A stretch of 64,000 bases of DNA, taken from positions 2,108,001 through 2,172,000 of the forward strand of contig JASGIB010000001.1 of the NCBI GenBank assembly GCA_047602125.1, in the 5' to 3' direction. Below are positions 7,751 to 15,701 of this stretch, in pieces. Made by a program: the position numbers and the translations under genes. Position 1 is the first letter of the stretch. Each line of letters begins with the position of its first letter. The notes under the pieces are model-generated. The model did not search any database. It saw only the letters and a program-made list of their open reading frames with translations, and was not told the origin of the DNA. The stretch is from Pseudoluteimonas sp047602125 (lineage in GTDB: Bacteria > Pseudomonadota > Gammaproteobacteria > Xanthomonadales > Xanthomonadaceae).

Positions 7751-8788
7751 ATGGATATCGCTGAACTCCTGGCCTTCTCGGTCAAGAACAAGGCGTCCGA
7801 CCTGCACCTGTCCGCAGGCCTGCCGCCCATGATCCGCGTCGATGGCGACGTGCGCCGCATCAACATCCCGGCGCTCGACCACAAGCAGGTGCATGCGCTG
7901 GTGTACGACATCATGTCGGACAAGCAGCGCCGCGACTACGAGGAATTCCTCGAGGTCGACTTTTCGTTCGAGATCCCCGGCCTGGCGCGCTTCCGCGTCA
8001 ACGCCTTCAACCAGAACCGCGGCGCCGGCGCGGTGTTCCGCACGATTCCCTCGGAAGTGCTGACGCTCGAGGACCTGGGCTGCCCGCGCATCTTCAAGGA
8101 ACTGATCGACCAGCCGCAGGGCCTGATCCTGGTGACCGGCCCGACCGGTTCGGGCAAGTCGACCACGCTGGCGGCGATGCTCGATCACGTCAACAAGAAC
8201 GAGTACGCGCACATCCTCTCGATCGAAGACCCGATCGAGTTCGTGCATACCGCGCAGAAATGCCTGATCAACCAGCGCGAGGTGCACCGCGACACCCACG
8301 GCTTCAACGAGGCGCTGCGCAGCGCGTTGCGCGAAGACCCGGACTACATCCTGGTCGGCGAAATGCGCGACATCGAGACCATCCGCCTGGCGCTGACCGC
8401 GGCCGAGACCGGCCACCTCGTGTTCGCGACCCTGCACACGAGTTCGGCGGCCAAGACCATCGACCGCATCATCGACGTGTTCCCCGCCGGCGAAAAACCG
8501 ATGGTGCGCTCGATGCTGTCGGAGTCGCTGCGCGCGGTGATCTCGCAGGCGCTGCTGAAGAAGATCGGCGGCGGCCGCACCGCGGCCTGGGAAATCATGG
8601 TCGGCACGCCCGCCATCCGCAACCTGATCCGCGAGGACAAGGTCGCGCAGATGTATTCGGCGATCCAGACAGGCCAGCAGTCCGGCATGATGACGCTCGA
8701 CCAGCACCTCCAGGACCTGGTGAAGCGCGGCGTGGTGACCAAGCAGCACGCCCGCGAATACGCCAAGGACAAGCGCCTGTTCGACTGA
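7751..8788 (+). CDS. pilT: Type IV pilus retraction ATPase PilT
   Basis: Hexameric cytoplasmic ATPase that depolymerises pilin to retract type IV pili, driving twitching motility and DNA uptake. The 345-residue protein has the N-terminal PAS-like region (MDIAELLAFSVKNKASDLHLSAG), Walker A GPTGSGKST at 130-138, an Asp box, the Walker-B segment LVGEMRD and the His-box ATLHTSSAAKTIDRI. The start ATG at 7751 gives the canonical PilT N-terminus. pilU follows after 24 bases, presumably in one transcript. Confidence 0.97.
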   Translation: MDIAELLAFSVKNKASDLHLSAGLPPMIRVDGDVRRINIPALDHKQVHALVYDIMSDKQRRDYEEFLEVDFSFEIPGLARFRVNAFNQNRGAGAVFRTIPSEVLTLEDLGCPRIFKELIDQPQGLILVTGPTGSGKSTTLAAMLDHVNKNEYAHILSIEDPIEFVHTAQKCLINQREVHRDTHGFNEALRSALREDPDYILVGEMRDIETIRLALTAAETGHLVFATLHTSSAAKTIDRIIDVFPAGEKPMVRSMLSESLRAVISQALLKKIGGGRTAAWEIMVGTPAIRNLIREDKVAQMYSAIQTGQQSGMMTLDQHLQDLVKRGVVTKQHAREYAKDKRLFD

Positions 8789-8812
8789 CGCCAGAAGAAG
8801 CCGGAGAACGAC

Positions 8813-9943
8813 ATGAGCAGCATCGATTTCACCAGCTTCCTCAAGCTGATGGCGCACCAGAAGGCGTCGGACCTGTTCATCACCGCGGGCATGCCGCCGT
8901 CGATGAAGGTTCACGGCAAGATCTCGCCGATCACGCAGAGCCCGCTCACGCCGCAGCAGGCGCGCGACCTGGTCCTGAACGTGATGAGCCCGCCGCAGCG
9001 CGAGGAGTTCGAGAAGACCCACGAATGCAACTTCGCGATCGGCGTGTCGGGCGTCGGCCGCTTCCGCGTCTCGTGCTTCTACCAGCGCAACCAGGTGGGC
9101 ATGGTCCTGCGCCGGATCGAGACCAAGATCCCGACGGTCGAGGAACTCAACCTGCCGCCGATCATCAAGACGCTGGCGATGACCAAGCGCGGCATCATCA
9201 TCTTCGTGGGCGCCACCGGCACCGGCAAGTCGACCTCGCTGGCGGCGATGATCGGCTACCGCAACCAGAACTCGACCGGGCACATCATCACCATCGAGGA
9301 CCCGATCGAATTCGTGCACAAGCACGAGGGCTGCATCATCACCCAGCGCGAGGTCGGCATCGACACCGACAGCTGGGACGCGGCGTTGAAGAACACGCTG
9401 CGCCAGGCGCCGGACGTGATCATGATCGGCGAGGTCCGCACCCGCGAGGGCATGGACCACGCCATCGCCTTCGCCGAAACCGGCCACCTGGTGCTGTGCA
9501 CCCTGCACGCCAACAACGCCAACCAGGCGATGGACCGCATCATCAACTTCTTCCCGGAAGACCGTCGCGGGCAGTTGTTGATGGACCTGTCGCTGAACCT
9601 CAAGGGCGTGGTCGCGCAGCAGCTGATCCCGACGCCCGACGGCAAGGGTCGCCGCGTGGCGATGGAAATCCTGCTCGGCACGCCGCTGGTGCAGGACTAC
9701 ATCCGCGACGGCGAGATCCACAAGCTGAAGGAAGTGATGAAGGACTCCGTGCAACTGGGCATGAAGACCTTCGACCAGAGCCTGTTCGAGCTGTACCAGG
9801 CCGGCGAGATCAGCTACGAGGACGCGCTGCGCTACGCCGATTCGCAGAACGAGGTGCGCCTGCGCATCAAGCTCGCGCAGGGCGGCGATGCGCGCACGCT
9901 GGCGCAGGGCCTGGACGGGGTCGAGGTCGCGGAACTGCGCTGA
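8813..9943 (+). CDS. pilU: Type IV pilus retraction ATPase paralogue PilU
   Basis: PilT-dependent retraction ATPase that adds force to pilus retraction. The 376-residue translation has the N-terminal SSIDFTSFLKLMAHQKASDLF, Walker A GATGTGKS at 133-140, the IGEVRTREGMDHAIAFAETGH Walker-B/His-box region, and a longer C-terminal tail than PilT, as in other PilU proteins. A GGAGAACGAC ribosome binding site precedes the ATG. A clear terminator follows. Confidence 0.96.
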   Translation: MSSIDFTSFLKLMAHQKASDLFITAGMPPSMKVHGKISPITQSPLTPQQARDLVLNVMSPPQREEFEKTHECNFAIGVSGVGRFRVSCFYQRNQVGMVLRRIETKIPTVEELNLPPIIKTLAMTKRGIIIFVGATGTGKSTSLAAMIGYRNQNSTGHIITIEDPIEFVHKHEGCIITQREVGIDTDSWDAALKNTLRQAPDVIMIGEVRTREGMDHAIAFAETGHLVLCTLHANNANQAMDRIINFFPEDRRGQLLMDLSLNLKGVVAQQLIPTPDGKGRRVAMEILLGTPLVQDYIRDGEIHKLKEVMKDSVQLGMKTFDQSLFELYQAGEISYEDALRYADSQNEVRLRIKLAQGGDARTLAQGLDGVEVAELR

Positions 9944-9966
9944 GCATCGCGGGTTCCAGTCGAAAG

Positions 9967-9990
9967 AGCCGGGCAATGCCCGGCTTTTTC
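9967..9990 (+). terminator. Rho-independent terminator after pilU
   Basis: The perfect stem AGCCGGGC/GCCCGGCT with loop AAT is followed by a run of five T. It lies 24 bases after the pilU stop and separates the pil operon from the secreted-paralogue array. Confidence 0.88.
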
Positions 9991-10070
9991 GCTTGTACCG
10001 TGGCCGGTCCAGGCAACCCGATGCGTTCGAGTGGTAACGTGTCGTCACGGCAAGCAACGAGGCAGCCTGC

Positions 10071-10586
10071 ATGCGCTACCTGATTTTCGCGGCAATCGGC
10101 ATCGCCTTGGCATGCGCTCCGTGCGCCCAGGCCCAGGCGGTGACCCAGGCTCGCCAGACCCAGATTCCTGCCAGCGTGGCCTGCCAGTTGAGCATGCCCA
10201 CGACCGACACGTCCGTCCGCGCCAAGGCGACCGGTTTCCGCAACGAAGGCAAGGCGAGCACCTACGCGATCTGCGGCCTGCAGGATCCGGTGCAAGGCGC
10301 GATAACCGACGTGGGGATCGCCTTCTACGCACTGGACGGCAAGTCGCACACCTTCAGTTGCACCGCGGTGAACGGCTGGCCGGATGTCGAAAGCTACGTC
10401 TACTCCACCAAGAGCATCACGGCGAGCTCCCCGACGTTCAGGTCGTCGCTGCATTTCGCGCCCGCGGATTTCGGCGGCACCACCTACCTGCCGAACGAGG
10501 GATACATCACGGTGACATGCTCCCTGCCGCCGCAGGTCAGCGTCGGCTACCTGTACATGTCCTATGACGAAGACGTCGGCAACTGA
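10071..10586 (+). CDS. Secreted ATGFRNEG-family protein, copy 1 (171 aa)
   Basis: First of five tandem paralogues of a family I cannot name. It has a signal peptide (residues 1 to about 23, ending AQAQA) and a mature part of about 148 residues with cysteines at 38, 68, 97 and 150. Family landmarks in order: CQLSMPTTDT, VRAKATGFRNEG (49-60), YAICG, FYALDGKSHTFSCTAVNGW, DFGG, ITVTCSLPP and the C-terminal DEDVGN. Predicted beta-rich, exported, probably with two disulphides. Copy 2 starts 19 bases downstream and is probably cotranscribed. Regulation and function are unknown. Confidence 0.85.
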   Translation: MRYLIFAAIGIALACAPCAQAQAVTQARQTQIPASVACQLSMPTTDTSVRAKATGFRNEGKASTYAICGLQDPVQGAITDVGIAFYALDGKSHTFSCTAVNGWPDVESYVYSTKSITASSPTFRSSLHFAPADFGGTTYLPNEGYITVTCSLPPQVSVGYLYMSYDEDVGN

Positions 10587-10605
10587 TGGCCGGAGGGGTT
10601 CGCCG

Positions 10606-11115
10606 ATGAGCCGCGCATTCCTCGCGGGCACCGCGCTTGCGTTCGGCTTGGCCGGTACCGCGCAAGCCGACACCGTCACCCGCCTGGCCCAGGTCCCCGC
10701 GGGCATGGGCTGCCACCTCAGCATCCCCACGGTCGAGACGGCCGTGCGGCCCAGGGCCACGGGTTTCCGCAACGAAGGCACAGCGAGCGTCTTCGCGATT
10801 TGCGGGATCCAGGACCCGGTGCAGGGCGCGGTCTCGGAAGCGACGATCACCTTCTATTCGCTGGACGGCAAACCGCATACCTTCAGCTGTACCGGCGTGA
10901 ACGGTTGGCCGGATGAAGGCCATTACCTTTATTCGACCAAGAGCGTCACCGCGACATCCCCCACTTCCCGGACGTCGCTGGTTTTCGAGCCGACCGACTT
11001 CGGCGGAACCGGGACCATGCCCCAGGACGGGTTCATGACGGTGACATGCGCGTTGCCCCCGAACGTCAGCGTCGGGACCATGTCCATGCACTACTCGAAA
11101 GACATCGGCAGCTGA
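10606..11115 (+). CDS. Secreted ATGFRNEG-family protein, copy 2 (169 aa)
   Basis: Closest relative of copy 1: the two share LQDPVQGA/IQDPVQGA, the SLDGKPHTFSCTGVNGWPD block, the YSTKS-T-TSPT-R-SL segment and the DFGGT-x5-G-x2-TVTC block. Signal peptide MSRAFLAGTALAFGLAGTAQA. I start at ATG 10606, seven bases after a GGAGGGG ribosome binding site; an in-frame upstream start at 10564 would lie inside copy 1. The four family cysteines and ATGFRNEG are intact. It ends YSKDIGS. Copies 1 and 2 form a two-gene unit that probably arose by duplication. Confidence 0.85.
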   Translation: MSRAFLAGTALAFGLAGTAQADTVTRLAQVPAGMGCHLSIPTVETAVRPRATGFRNEGTASVFAICGIQDPVQGAVSEATITFYSLDGKPHTFSCTGVNGWPDEGHYLYSTKSVTATSPTSRTSLVFEPTDFGGTGTMPQDGFMTVTCALPPNVSVGTMSMHYSKDIGS

Positions 11116-11420
11116 TCGCGCGGGGGCTTCCCGCTGCCCCTTCCAACTTGCCGGGCTGTGCGTCTCCTCGGTCGGATGCGGGGCTTCCCGGCTTCCGCGC
11201 GCCGGTCTTTCTCGCAGGCGCCGGCATGCCGGTCTGGCCCGGTTTTTGCGTGTCACCTCGTGGCTGGCCGGGCCGGGCCGGTTTTCGCGTTCCTGCCAGC
11301 AAGGTCGCTTCGGCCCGGGCCTGTACAGGAATTATCATTCGGCTCCGGCCCGTGGCCGGTCAACCGAACTTCGGGTCATCACAGGCGGATCATCCCGATC
11401 CGTGCAACAGGGGGAAACAA
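11116..11420. other. Intergenic region between paralogue copies 2 and 3
   Basis: This 305-base stretch has no gene I can support. It contains GC-rich palindromes followed by T runs, such as CCGGCATGCCGG at 11221-11232 with a GGTTTTTG stretch shortly after, which may end transcription of copies 1-2. An AT-richer patch (GGAATTATCATT) near 11330-11342 could be part of a promoter for copy 3. The last 36 bases are the leader shared with copy 4. Confidence 0.5.
11385..11403 (+). promoter_or_regulatory. Leader hairpin upstream of copy 3
   Basis: GCGGATC-ATCCC-GATCCGT forms a 7-pair stem (one G-U) ending 17 bases before the copy 3 start and just before its AGGGGG ribosome binding site. The same stem with a different loop precedes copy 4 (12039-12057), and a shorter version (GGATC-GACC-GATCC, 12683-12696) lies upstream of copy 5. 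Stem kept while the loop changes suggests a functional RNA structure, or recent duplication. Confidence 0.45.
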
Positions 11421-11951
11421 ATGCGTACTTTGCTTGGCGTATCCATTGCCGCGGTGGTACTGGCATCCGCCTTCTCCCCGGCCAATGCCGGGACCGAAAC
11501 CCGTTTTCAGAATGCACAGGGCGGCGTCGTGTGCCAGCTCAGCATCCCGACCCTGGACACCATGGTCAGGGCCAAGGCCACCGGCTTCCGCAACGAAGGC
11601 ACCAGCGGCGCGTTCGCCATCTGCGGCATGGAATCCTCGAACAGCCGCGAGGGCGTCGGTACGGTCAGGAGGATCAGCGTGGGCCTGTATTCGCTGAACC
11701 AGTCCGCGAAAACCGCCAGCTGCACCGCGGTCAATGGCTTCGCGAACGGCGCCCCGATCTATTCGAGCAAGAACGCGAGCGTGGCCGCGAACGGCGCCAC
11801 GACGACCCTCACCTTCGACGCGTCCGACTTCGGCGGCACCGCGGGCGATCCGTTGCCGGAAAGCGACTTCTGGTCGATCACCTGCAACCTGCCCGGGAAT
11901 ACCGCCATCGGCAACATGGTGGCCGAGTTCACGGTGAGCACTCCCAACTGA
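11421..11951 (+). CDS. Secreted ATGFRNEG-family protein, copy 3 (176 aa)
   Basis: Signal peptide MRTLLGVSIAAVVLASAFSPANA, then mature GTETRFQNAQGGVVCQLSIP..., VRAKATGFRNEG, FAICGMESSNS, YSLNQSAKTASCTAVNGF, DFGGTAGDPLPESDFWSITCNLPG and a C-terminus ending VSTPN. Copies 3 and 4 form a subgroup: they share the QGGVVC start, the extra residues ICGMES-NS-E--GT, the DFGGT-G-PL----YWSITCNLP block, and the NTP-type C-terminus instead of the DVGS of the others. The ATG at 11421 follows an AGGGGGAAACAA ribosome binding site. Confidence 0.85.
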   Translation: MRTLLGVSIAAVVLASAFSPANAGTETRFQNAQGGVVCQLSIPTLDTMVRAKATGFRNEGTSGAFAICGMESSNSREGVGTVRRISVGLYSLNQSAKTASCTAVNGFANGAPIYSSKNASVAANGATTTLTFDASDFGGTAGDPLPESDFWSITCNLPGNTAIGNMVAEFTVSTPN

Positions 11952-12038
11952 ACCATCCGGTCGGCTTGGCCGCGGATCCCGGCGACGCCAGGATCTGGTC
12001 CTGTCGACAGATGGCCTTCGATGCTTCGATTCATTCAG

Positions 12039-12057
12039 GCGGATCGTCGAGATCCGC
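12039..12057 (+). promoter_or_regulatory. Leader hairpin upstream of copy 4
   Basis: GCGGATC-GTCGA-GATCCGC is a perfect 7-bp stem with a 5-base loop, ending 16 bases before the copy 4 start codon and followed by an AGGAGAGGGGG ribosome binding site. It is homologous to the structure before copy 3; the loop sequence has diverged while pairing is kept. Confidence 0.5.
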
Positions 12058-12073
12058 AGGAGAGGGGGAACAA

Positions 12074-12607
12074 ATGCGTATCTTGCTAGGCGTATCCATC
12101 GCCGCCATGGCGCTGGCATCCGCCGCCCAACCCGCCAATGCGGTCGTCGAGACCCGCTACCAGAGGGCGCAGGGAGGCGTCGTGTGCAGGCTCACCGACG
12201 TGAGCCTGAACACCACGGTCAAAGCGAAAGCCACCGGCTTCCGCAACGAGGGCACCGTCAGCCAATTCGTCATCTGCGGCATGGAATCCGCGAACAGCCA
12301 GGAAGCCATCGGCACCATCACGGGCCTCAGCATCGGGCTGTATTCGTTGAACGGCGTTTCGAAGAACGTCACGTGCACCGCCGTCAACGGTTATGCGAAC
12401 TCCACGCCGCTCTATTCGGCCAAGACCATTGCGACGAATGCGGGGGTTGCCGCGGCTACCATCAGTTTCGACGCCGCCGACTTCGGGGGAACGCCCGGAC
12501 AGCCGCTCGCGCAGAACGACTATTGGTCGATTACCTGCAACCTGCCTGCGCAAACCAGCGTCGGCTTCATGACGACCTCCTTCAACGTGAACACTCCGGC
12601 ATCCTGA
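12074..12607 (+). CDS. Secreted ATGFRNEG-family protein, copy 4 (177 aa)
   Basis: Signal peptide MRILLGVSIAAMALASAAQPANA, nearly identical to that of copy 3. The mature part reads VVETRYQRAQGGVVCRL, VKAKATGFRNEG, FVICGMESANSQEAIGT, YSLNGVSKNVTCTAVNGY, DFGGTPGQPLAQNDYWSITCNLP. The four family cysteines are kept. The usual LSIPT motif is altered to LTDVS here, so that segment is not essential to the fold. A strong terminator follows the gene. It is most likely a duplicate of copy 3, including its leader. Confidence 0.85.
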   Translation: MRILLGVSIAAMALASAAQPANAVVETRYQRAQGGVVCRLTDVSLNTTVKAKATGFRNEGTVSQFVICGMESANSQEAIGTITGLSIGLYSLNGVSKNVTCTAVNGYANSTPLYSAKTIATNAGVAAATISFDAADFGGTPGQPLAQNDYWSITCNLPAQTSVGFMTTSFNVNTPAS

Positions 12608-12630
12608 TCCACTCCATGCCCGGAAAACGA

Positions 12631-12657
12631 AAACCCCGGCCTAGCGCCGGGGTTTTT
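12631..12657 (+). terminator. Rho-independent terminator after copy 4
   Basis: ACCCCGGC-CTA-GCGCCGGGGT forms a strong GC stem (small mismatch at the loop) followed by five T, starting about 24 bases after the stop codon of copy 4. Confidence 0.85.
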
Positions 12658-12746
12658 CGTTGAAGGCGCGCGTTGGCCGATCGGATCGACCGATCCCGTT
12701 CGCCGGATTACAGGGCCATGCCGGCCCATATCGGGAGGGAGTTCGA

Positions 12747-13292
12747 ATGCGTACCTTTTCCTTGGCAATTACGTCCTTCGCCGTCCTCGCCGCGGGCATG
12801 GGCATGAGTCAACCCGCGAACGCGGTGACCCAGAACCGGCTCATGGCGGCGCTGGGCTCGGATTCGTGCAAGCTGAGCGTCCCGACCACCGATACCAAGG
12901 TGCGGCCGCGCGCGACCGGGTTCCGCAACGAGGGAACGACGAACCAGTTCGTGATCTGCACGCTGCACACGGACAATGGCCCAGGGGGCAGCTTCGGTAC
13001 CCCGGCCCTGATCGACGCGGGGCTGATCGCGATATCGCTCGACGGCGTGGATCACGACGTGACCTGCACCGGCGTCAATTCCTTCAGCATCCTCGGCGAT
13101 CAGCAATTCGTCGCCAAGACCCAGAACACCAGCCAATTCGGCAATGCCACCCAGTTCTGGTGGCTCCAGGAAGATTTCGGTTCGACCACGGGCATTCCCA
13201 CGACAGGGGTGTTCTCGATCACCTGCGTCCTTCCTCCCAACGTGAGCCTCGACCTCGTGCTTTCCAACATGAGCGAAGACGTGGGCAGCTGA
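12747..13292 (+). CDS. Secreted ATGFRNEG-family protein, copy 5 (181 aa)
   Basis: Signal peptide MRTFSLAITSFAVLAAGMGMSQPANA, mature VTQNRLMAALGSDSCKLSVPTTDT, VRPRATGFRNEG, FVICTLHTDNG, ISLDGVDHDVTCTGVNSF, EDFGSTTG, FSITCVLPPNVSL, C-terminus SEDVGS. It has an insertion relative to copies 1-2 after the second cysteine, and is closest to the distant copy at 27187 in having ICT rather than ICG and EDVGS at the end. GGAGGGAG precedes the ATG. The gene is flanked by terminators on both sides, so it is its own transcription unit. Confidence 0.85.
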   Translation: MRTFSLAITSFAVLAAGMGMSQPANAVTQNRLMAALGSDSCKLSVPTTDTKVRPRATGFRNEGTTNQFVICTLHTDNGPGGSFGTPALIDAGLIAISLDGVDHDVTCTGVNSFSILGDQQFVAKTQNTSQFGNATQFWWLQEDFGSTTGIPTTGVFSITCVLPPNVSLDLVLSNMSEDVGS

Positions 13293-13317
13293 TCGCGCCT
13301 GCGATCGGCACGACAAG

Positions 13318-13340
13318 AACCCCGGCCACGGCCGGGGTTC
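13318..13340. terminator. Terminator between copy 5 and the M49-like peptidase gene
   Basis: The palindrome GAACCCCGGCC-A-CGGCCGGGGTTC lies between two convergent genes. It has few T on either side; it may serve as a bidirectional terminator. Confidence 0.6.
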
Positions 13341-13350
13341 CTGTTTGCGG

Positions 13351-15051
13351 TTACGGCGATTTCGCGGCGTACCGTCCCAGCCCCAGCACATCGAGCCCCT
13401 GTTCGAAGCGCACGTCGACCGGGATCTTCGCGGCCTCGAGCCGCTCGAGGTCGGCGGCGAGTTGCGGCTTCACCACGCCCAGGGTCTCGGTCATGCGCTT
13501 CGCTTCGGCGTAGTCGCCGTCGCCCTGCACGGTCAGCAGCTTGGCGCTGAGCGCGTCCACCGCGTCGTGCATCTTGTCGAAGTCGACACGGTAGCGGCCG
13601 TCTTCCCCGCGCACGAAGGCTCCGCGCTCGGCGAAGAAGTTGAAGCGGATCATGTTCGCCTTGCCGTGCGCGTCGCTGGCGCCGAAGCGCACCGAGCGCA
13701 GCATTCCGGCCAGGAAGGTGACGTAGCTGTCCATCAGCTTGGCCTTGTCCAGTTCGCCGCGCTGCGAGAGCGCATCGATCATGTACAGGCCGAGCACGTC
13801 GGCCTTTCCTTCCTCGAAGTTGGACGAGAATTCCTTCAGCGCGTCGCTGACCGTGGTCTTGCCCGGCGATCCGTCCTTGCCGAGCACGTGCTTGATGCCG
13901 AGGCCATGCGCGACTTCATGGAACATGGTGTCCTCGAAGAAGGCGTCGAAGGTGACGTTCGCGAGCTGGTCCTGCGCGATCAGTTCCTTCGCGATGGGCA
14001 TGAGGATGGCGTCGAACTTGGCGCGGATCACGTTCTCCAGCTGCAGCCGGCGCGTGCCCTTCGCCAGTTGCACCGCTTCATCGTTCGGCAGGTTGATCGC
14101 GATGGTCTTGGCGCCGACGTTGGCGTTGCCGCCGTAATAGATGGCCGAATAGGCGTTGAGGTCGGCGGCGGAGCCGGGTTTCTCGGCTTTGTACTTGTCC
14201 GCGACCGGCAGGCCGGCCTGGAGCGAGGGCAGGAACTGCGCGAAGCGCGCGAGCTTCGCGCTCCAGGCCTGGTCCTTGACCAGCACGAGGCCCTCGTACG
14301 CGGCCTTGTAGCCGAACAGCTGGTCCTCGTAGGTTTCGATCGGGCCGATCACGATGTCGACCGGGTTGGTCTTCATGTCCATCCACGCCATGTCGCTGGG
14401 GCGGAAGTCGTCGCTCAGCAGCGCATCGGCGCGGATCTGCAGGTAGTGCGCGAAGGACTTGTCGGCGCTGTGCTTCGCCGCCTCGCGCAGCAGCGACGCC
14501 GCGCGTTCCAGGTCGGCCTTGTAGGCCTCGTGGTAGGGAACGGTGACGAGCTTGCCGTCGGCGTCGCGGCGCAGCAGCGTGTACCACGAGGCCTTGTCGG
14601 CGAGGTCGGCGTTCTCGAATTCGTCCTTGGTCATGTCCGCCGGATAGAACACGCCGCCGACGGGACGCAGGCCGATGCCGGGCAGGATCGGCGTGTCCTC
14701 GTTGAGGCGATCCCAAGGCCCGAAATTCATTTCCAGCAGGGTCTTCGTCGCCGCGTCCGGCGCCTTCGCCAGCAAGCCGGCCTTGTCCGGCCACGACTGT
14801 TGCCAGTACAGGTCGTCCATCACCTCGCTGGCCTGCACGAGCAGCGCGAGCATGCGCTTGCCTTCGTCGTCGAAGCCGCCCAGGTCCGCCTTCAACGGCA
14901 CCGTGGCGTAATCGCCGGCATGCTGTTCGGCGTAGGAGGGCGCGGCGGCAGGTTTGTCGGCAGCGGCCGTGGCGGGCGTCGAATCCTGTCGCTGGCATGC
15001 GGCAAGGGCGAGCGTGGCGAGGCAGGCGAGCAGGAGGGGATGGCGGCGCAT
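13351..15051 (-). CDS. M49-like (dipeptidyl peptidase III-like) zinc peptidase lipoprotein
   Basis: A 566-residue protein with signal peptide and lipobox LAAC (Cys19), so probably anchored in the envelope. The zinc site is HEVAH at 378-382 with a second motif EEGKAD at 413-418. This is the M49 arrangement, but with the five-residue HEXXH form instead of the six-residue HEXXGH typical of eukaryotic dipeptidyl peptidase III. Other recognisable parts are DRLNEDTPILPGIG and ETYEDQLFGYKAAYE, which occur in bacterial M49-like hydrolases. Likely removes dipeptides from periplasmic peptides; the substrate is not known. It stands alone, convergent with the paralogue array and divergent from yqgE. Confidence 0.85.
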   Translation of the reverse strand: MRRHPLLLACLATLALAACQRQDSTPATAAADKPAAAPSYAEQHAGDYATVPLKADLGGFDDEGKRMLALLVQASEVMDDLYWQQSWPDKAGLLAKAPDAATKTLLEMNFGPWDRLNEDTPILPGIGLRPVGGVFYPADMTKDEFENADLADKASWYTLLRRDADGKLVTVPYHEAYKADLERAASLLREAAKHSADKSFAHYLQIRADALLSDDFRPSDMAWMDMKTNPVDIVIGPIETYEDQLFGYKAAYEGLVLVKDQAWSAKLARFAQFLPSLQAGLPVADKYKAEKPGSAADLNAYSAIYYGGNANVGAKTIAINLPNDEAVQLAKGTRRLQLENVIRAKFDAILMPIAKELIAQDQLANVTFDAFFEDTMFHEVAHGLGIKHVLGKDGSPGKTTVSDALKEFSSNFEEGKADVLGLYMIDALSQRGELDKAKLMDSYVTFLAGMLRSVRFGASDAHGKANMIRFNFFAERGAFVRGEDGRYRVDFDKMHDAVDALSAKLLTVQGDGDYAEAKRMTETLGVVKPQLAADLERLEAAKIPVDVRFEQGLDVLGLGRYAAKSP

Positions 15052-15131
15052 GGCGGTTCCGGTGCGAGGAAAAGCGCATCGTACGCCAGCGCCATCAGGG
15101 CGGGTCGCGTGCCCCGCGCTAGAATGACCGC

Positions 15132-15701
15132 ATGCATCAAACGCCGGCCACGTCCTTCGCCAACCACCTGCTCGTGGCGCTGCCGTCGCTCGCCGATCCC
15201 CACTTCGCGCGCAGCGTGGTGCTGCTGTGCCAGCACGATGCCGACGGCGCGATGGGCATCGTGGTGAACCGCGCGTCCGAATACCGCCTCGGCGAGGTGC
15301 TGTCGCAGGTCGGGCTGGAAGGCGGCGACCCCGCCTTGCGCGAACAACCCGTGCTCGGCGGCGGCCCGGTGCATCCCGAGCGCGGCTTCGTCCTGCACGA
15401 CGGCGAGCGCGACTGGGAATCCAGCCTCGCGTTCGGCGACGGATTGCACGTCACCACCTCGCGCGACGTGCTCGAGGCGATGGCCAGGGGCGAGGGGCCG
15501 CGGCGCGCCGTGGTCGCGCTCGGCTGCGCGAGCTGGGGTGCGGGCCAGCTCGAATACGAACTCGGCGAGAACACCTGGATCACCGTGCCCGCGGATCCCG
15601 AACTGCTGTTCGCGCTGCCGCTGGAAGCGCGCTGGCAGGCCGCGGCCGGACGCATCGGCGTGGACCTCGCGCGCATCGCGGATTACGCCGGCCATGCCTG
15701 A
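15132..15701 (+). CDS. yqgE: YqgE/AlgH family protein
   Basis: A 189-residue protein of the UPF0301 family. Conserved segments: NHLLVALPSLADPHFARSV near the start, DGAMGIVVNR, VLGGGPVHPERGFVLH, and ALGCASWGAGQLEYELGENTW. Biochemical function is unsettled; in Pseudomonas AlgH is linked to alginate regulation. It overlaps ruvX by 8 bases and heads the yqgE-ruvX-pyrB operon, a widely conserved order. Confidence 0.94.
   Translation: MHQTPATSFANHLLVALPSLADPHFARSVVLLCQHDADGAMGIVVNRASEYRLGEVLSQVGLEGGDPALREQPVLGGGPVHPERGFVLHDGERDWESSLAFGDGLHVTTSRDVLEAMARGEGPRRAVVALGCASWGAGQLEYELGENTWITVPADPELLFALPLEARWQAAAGRIGVDLARIADYAGHA

Noticed and set aside
7688..10072. 794-codon antisense frame opposite pilT and pilU
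   Set aside because: Mirror frame of two strongly conserved ATPase genes; its translation is His/Arg/Asp/Leu-rich with no domain. Codon-bias artefact.
13345..15267. 640-codon plus-strand frame opposite the M49-like peptidase gene
   Set aside because: Antisense shadow of a gene with intact zinc motifs and a lipobox; no independent domain or ribosome binding site.
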